Origin: Acanthaster planci
Taxonomy: Eukaryota; Echinodermata; Asteroidea; Valvatida; Acanthasteridae
Length of the DNA stretch: 22,691 nucleotides
Assembly (NCBI RefSeq): GCF_001949145.1
Contig: NW_019091359.1
Location: forward strand, 4,002,983-4,025,673
Reading direction: 5' to 3'
Part shown: positions 20,156 through 22,691 of the stretch, piece by piece
How the letters are laid out: each line of letters opens with the position of its first letter
Numbering within the stretch: the first letter of the stretch is position 1
The notes under the pieces: model-generated
What the model was told of the DNA's origin: nothing
Seen by the model: the letters and a program-made list of their open reading frames with translations, nothing else
The model's database searches: none
Made by a program: the position numbers and the translations under genes

Positions 20156-21028
20156 TGCATGGGGTCCAAGCACAAGAAGTCTCGCTCTTTATCTCGACTA
20201 GACGTTTCTTCTGTTGATATCACGACAGCGGTCCGCTGTCTCTCGGAGATGCTGTCTACAATAGCCAGCCGCCTTGAGATTAAACTCCACTCGTACGGCG
20301 ACGGCCCCGGATCTCTTGTCTGCAGAACCCTACCCGCATTTACATCTACATCCGCATCCGACTCCGCATCTGGCTCCGTCAATCAGTCCTTCTCATGATG
20401 GTTTTTTACTCTTCAACCTACCTAGGATCGGGTCCCGTATACGATTCACATCTGGCCCCGACCCTCGGCCTCGACACTGCAGGTGACGTCTCCCCTTCCG
20501 CCAAACAGCTTCAAGGCGCCCGTTCCTCGCCAAAGCATCGACTTATTTCCAGTTCTCTAAGGACGACAGAGAACTTTCTCTGCGTCCCTGAGATGCCCAT
20601 AACGGCTTAAGACAACTGTCTTCCGATGCTCAGAGATTTACCGGGAAAACCCCTTTCAAAGACAAGGACAAGTCTACCTTCGGAACAAAGCTTCAAGGTA
20701 AGGCCTTCGTTGTACTGCCTCCATGACTCTCCTTTCCGAGCACCTAGGCCGTGCCTGTGAAGAGGACTCAACGGTGACTTCGGACCTGGGGGTCTTTGCT
20801 TTCCAAGTGCTTGACGAGAACGTCAATTCTATCTTCGGGCAGTTTGTTCGGATCTCCTTAGCCACTTCCGTAGGCAGATCCACCGCCTTGGACGTCATGA
20901 ATATTCACTATCAGAGAGTCAAGTCAAGATTGCAGGATCTCCCTCTTTATGGCAAGGACCTCTTTGCCGGAAAAATTCATGGACACGATGGAGGCCGAAG
21001 ATTTGCGGACCTCCTAGACCGACAGTAG
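20156..21028 (+). pseudogene. Broken retroelement ORF1 (gag-like), DIRS type suspected
   Basis: A frame from about 20159 reads GSKHKKSRSLSRLDVSS, then TAVRCLSEMLSTIASRLE, and closes at 20398. Coding-like text then passes through other frames (for example FSKDDRELSLRP at about 20550-20590, and AQRFTGKTPFKDKDKSTF at about 20627-20680). It ends in a frame with GVFAFQVLDENVNSIFGQF, SVGRSTALDVMNIHYQRVKS and LPLYGKDLFAG at 20723-20970, after which another shift would be needed. The order, a basic Lys/Ser-rich start followed by a helical domain and an LYGKDLFAG-like motif, reminds me of ORF1 of DIRS-type tyrosine-recombinase retrotransposons, but I could not confirm it. No reverse transcriptase or recombinase is present downstream. 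Confidence 0.4.
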
Positions 21029-21063
21029 TAGAAGAGGAGCTGTTCACACCCCGATTGGTGGTG

Positions 21064-21322
21064 CCCCTCGGAGGGTGTGTGCCGGTGGTGCCGGCACCCT
21101 CGCTCCGGAGTGGGATGTGTAAAGTGTCAACCCGAGACGATGTCTCGGGTTGAGTAGAGTCCCGGAGGGACTCAAGCCGAGCCACGTAGTGGCGAGGTGG
21201 ACGTTACCTCACGGTAGTGATGAACTGGCTTTAGCCAGTTTGGGAACGAGTGACGAAGTCACGAAGTGGACGCTACAGCCCCGGAGGAACGGAGGGTCTC
21301 CATTTTGAGCTACGAAGTGGAG
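21064..21322. repeat. Array of short perfect hairpins
   Basis: At least eight small inverted repeats follow one another. The clearest are GCCGG/CCGGC (21081-21095), CAACCCGAGAC-GAT-GTCTCGGGTTG (21128-21152), GAGTCCC-GGA-GGGACTC (21157-21173), GCCAC-GTA-GTGGC (21181-21193), TCAC-GGTA-GTGA (21209-21220), AACTGGCT-TT-AGCCAGTT (21223-21240), GTGAC-GAA-GTCAC (21250-21262) and CTAC-GAA-GTGG with one wobble (21310-21320). Several loops are GNA trinucleotides, and ACG-AGTGG words recur. The stems differ in sequence, so this is repetition of shape and not of sequence. It begins about 25 bases after the retroelement ORF ends. Confidence 0.85.
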
Positions 21323-21724
21323 ATTAGGGAGAGGAGGGAGACTGGCGAGAAAACAAATATATAAAATATAATACAGAAAATAGATAAATACGAAAATGGC
21401 AGGAGAAATAAAGCACGACACATGGTGCCTAAAACTAACCGGGACTCGCCAGAACATCCCTTAAGTGGTCAGTGGGCAATATACAGTTTAAAAAGTTTTA
21501 TTGAGCTTCGCAGATCGAGTACAATGAATTAGAGCAAAATTACTGAAATGATTTATCTTTAGGACACTTATAACTAACTAAAGCAAAATGCAATGTTTAC
21601 CTGCGCAGGTAAGTAAATTAAAAAAAAATAATAAAAAAAAAATAATTAAAATAATTAATAATAATACTAACAATAAATGAAAACAGTTACGGTTATTAAG
21701 GTAATGTAACAAAGCTCTTGACAT
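21323..21724. other. AT-rich spacer with a 16-bp palindrome
   Basis: Composition falls back to AT-rich, with A-runs near 21620-21670. The only structured element is TTACCTGCGCAGGTAA (21597-21612), a perfect palindrome lying about 115 bases past the stop of the minus-strand protease pseudogene. No gene is seen. Confidence 0.6.
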
Positions 21725-22219
21725 TTACTTCACAAAAAACTCTTCGTCATATACTGTTGTCCTGACGTGGGGAAAATGTTTTTGAATGAAATCATTAACG
21801 AGTAAATCATTGTCTCTCCTATGTGAAGAAAATAACCGCGTAATATTGGTCGTGCTTAATCCCCGGCAACGCTGCAACAGGAAGAACATCGAATATTGTC
21901 CATAAACGGCTGACAGCGGCCCTTGCAGAACTCGATGGTTGTAGCGTACGCGCGTCACATTTTTCTTGAGAAATTTTTAACTTGAGGGAGCTTCGCCGGT
22001 TGCCCGTAGGAGTCGAAGTACTCGCCTTCGCCATCTCTGGTGATATAAACGCCAATCCAGTGTTGACCTCCTTTTGTAGACGGGTCCGTGTTGAAGAACA
22101 CAGCGCTTGGTCGGGGAACGTAGTGCCCGGGAAAGCTGATCGCATGCAAAGACCCCTCTAAAATGATGCTTGGTGAAACGGTCGTTTCTCAAAATCCTGC
22201 TGATTTCTTGGGTGTCCAT
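21725..22219 (-). pseudogene. Polinton/Maverick adenovirus-type cysteine protease, inactivated
   Basis: Minus-strand reading from ATG 22217-22219 gives an N-terminal helix (MDTQEISRILRNDRF), then GGQHWIGVYI and EYFDSYG, then a VLQG block followed by AVYGQYSMFF, ending at 21725. This is the motif order of adenain-type cysteine proteases (C5 family), which Polintons/Mavericks carry to mature their capsid proteins. His (22060-22062), Asp (22012-22014) and the oxyanion Gln are kept, but the catalytic Cys position is Tyr (TAT, codon 21902-21904), and a nearby family Cys is Ser. Two frameshifts also break the gene, near 22130 and near 21975 (in an A-run). It is a dead remnant; no polymerase, integrase or capsid genes are seen within the window. 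Confidence 0.85.
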
Positions 22220-22620
22220 GACTGGCAGGTGACTTAATGCATAGGGCCTTAGCGCCAGTTTTTCAAAGTATAAAGTTTGTACATAACCTATGGGAAAGAC
22301 TTAAATCGGCTTTAACTGTTGAACCGCGACCCCAATGCGAACCAAATTTATACGAAAGAAAGAGTATCTGCTTGTGATCGTGTACGTAGAAGTATGACGT
22401 CTGAGGTTTATTTGTTGAGTTGTTATAAAGGATTTTCATGTGCCGTTTCCGGATATGTACAAAACATATGGGTGTGTACAAAAGGCAGGGGGATTTGTCA
22501 AGAAGACAAAGTACAATGCAGAAAAAAGGTCACTTTGGACCTATCAGAAAATGATCAGACGGCTGAAGTACGTGTAAAAAAGCATGTTTATTGTTACTTT
22601 TTGGGCTAGTTCTACCCGAA
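22220..22620. other. Spacer between protease remnant and telomere repeats
   Basis: No gene is supported. Overlapping frames on both strands (22263-22481 minus, 22319-22609 plus) have no recognisable motifs. The sequence may be more of the Polinton remnant or subtelomeric DNA. Confidence 0.4.
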
Positions 22621-22623
22621 AAG

Positions 22624-22691
22624 TTAGGGTTAAGGGGGTTAGGGTTAAAGGGGTTAGTGTTAGGGGGTTAGGGTTAGTGTTAGGGTTAGGG
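22624..22691 (+). repeat. Degenerate TTAGGG telomere-type repeats
   Basis: About ten units run to the window's edge: TTAGGG, TTAAGGGGG, TTAGGG, TTAAAGGGG, TTAGTG, TTAGGGGG, TTAGGG, TTAGTG, TTAGGG, TTAGGG. The G-rich strand points 5'->3' toward the right edge, the orientation of a right chromosome end. Variant units are typical of the inner part of telomere tracts; an interstitial tract is the alternative. The last two units are the canonical hexamer, consistent with rising purity outward. Confidence 0.85.

Noticed and set aside
19594-20217. 207-codon open frame as a protein-coding gene
   Set aside because: The GC-rich block gives long open frames on both strands; the translation is Pro/Ser/Arg-rich without motifs and overlaps minus-strand frames of similar length.
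21064-21322. CRISPR array
   Set aside because: The repeated feature is hairpin shape with different sequences and no constant repeat or spacer; the genome is eukaryotic.

Overview
The window reads as nuclear DNA of a metazoan, most probably a marine invertebrate. The evidence is an AT-rich background, short exons with GT-AG junctions separated by introns of 0.3 to several kb, many TACATGTA palindromes, animal-type transposons (mariner, a non-LTR retrotransposon, a Polinton/Maverick protease) and vertebrate-type TTAGGG telomere repeats. I cannot fix the phylum from sequence alone.

Positions about 1486-17037 (+ strand) hold one multi-exon gene. Nine exons can be chained with intact reading frame (1486/1493-1635, 2270-2507, 4567-4652, 4947-5132, 5873-6001, 6534-6683, 6991-7095, 9340-9573, 16762-17037). 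They encode about 517 residues of a very charged, Lys/Glu/Arg/Gln-rich helical coiled-coil protein that I do not recognise. The splice phases agree at every junction. Several extra exon candidates also match the phase: a 6-nt microexon (3057-3062) and short alternative 3' exons at 3246, 10056 and 13848. The gene may therefore produce a series of C-terminally different isoforms. A further internal exon candidate lies at 12025-12096.

The introns carry old mobile elements. At 7508-9065 a dead mariner transposase (minus strand) has been split by a 5'-truncated non-LTR retrotransposon (plus strand, 7858-8545). At 10145-10702 there is a piggyBac-like non-autonomous element flanked by TTAA. A small duplicated block lies at 4345-4445.

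Downstream of the gene (17038 to the end) the character changes. There is a cluster of GGAA/TTCC palindromes (17882-18030), a MITE-like hairpin (18279-18413), and a patch with YY1-like and CTCF-like motifs (about 18935-18985). Then comes a GC-rich block (about 19310-21345) with a broken retroelement gag-like ORF (DIRS type suspected) that runs directly into an array of at least eight short perfect hairpins (21064-21322). A Polinton/Maverick adenovirus-type protease pseudogene (minus strand, 21725-22219) follows; it has lost its catalytic cysteine and has two frameshifts. The last 68 bases are degenerate TTAGGG repeats, with the G-rich strand running toward the end, as expected of a chromosome end. 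The right third therefore looks subtelomeric.
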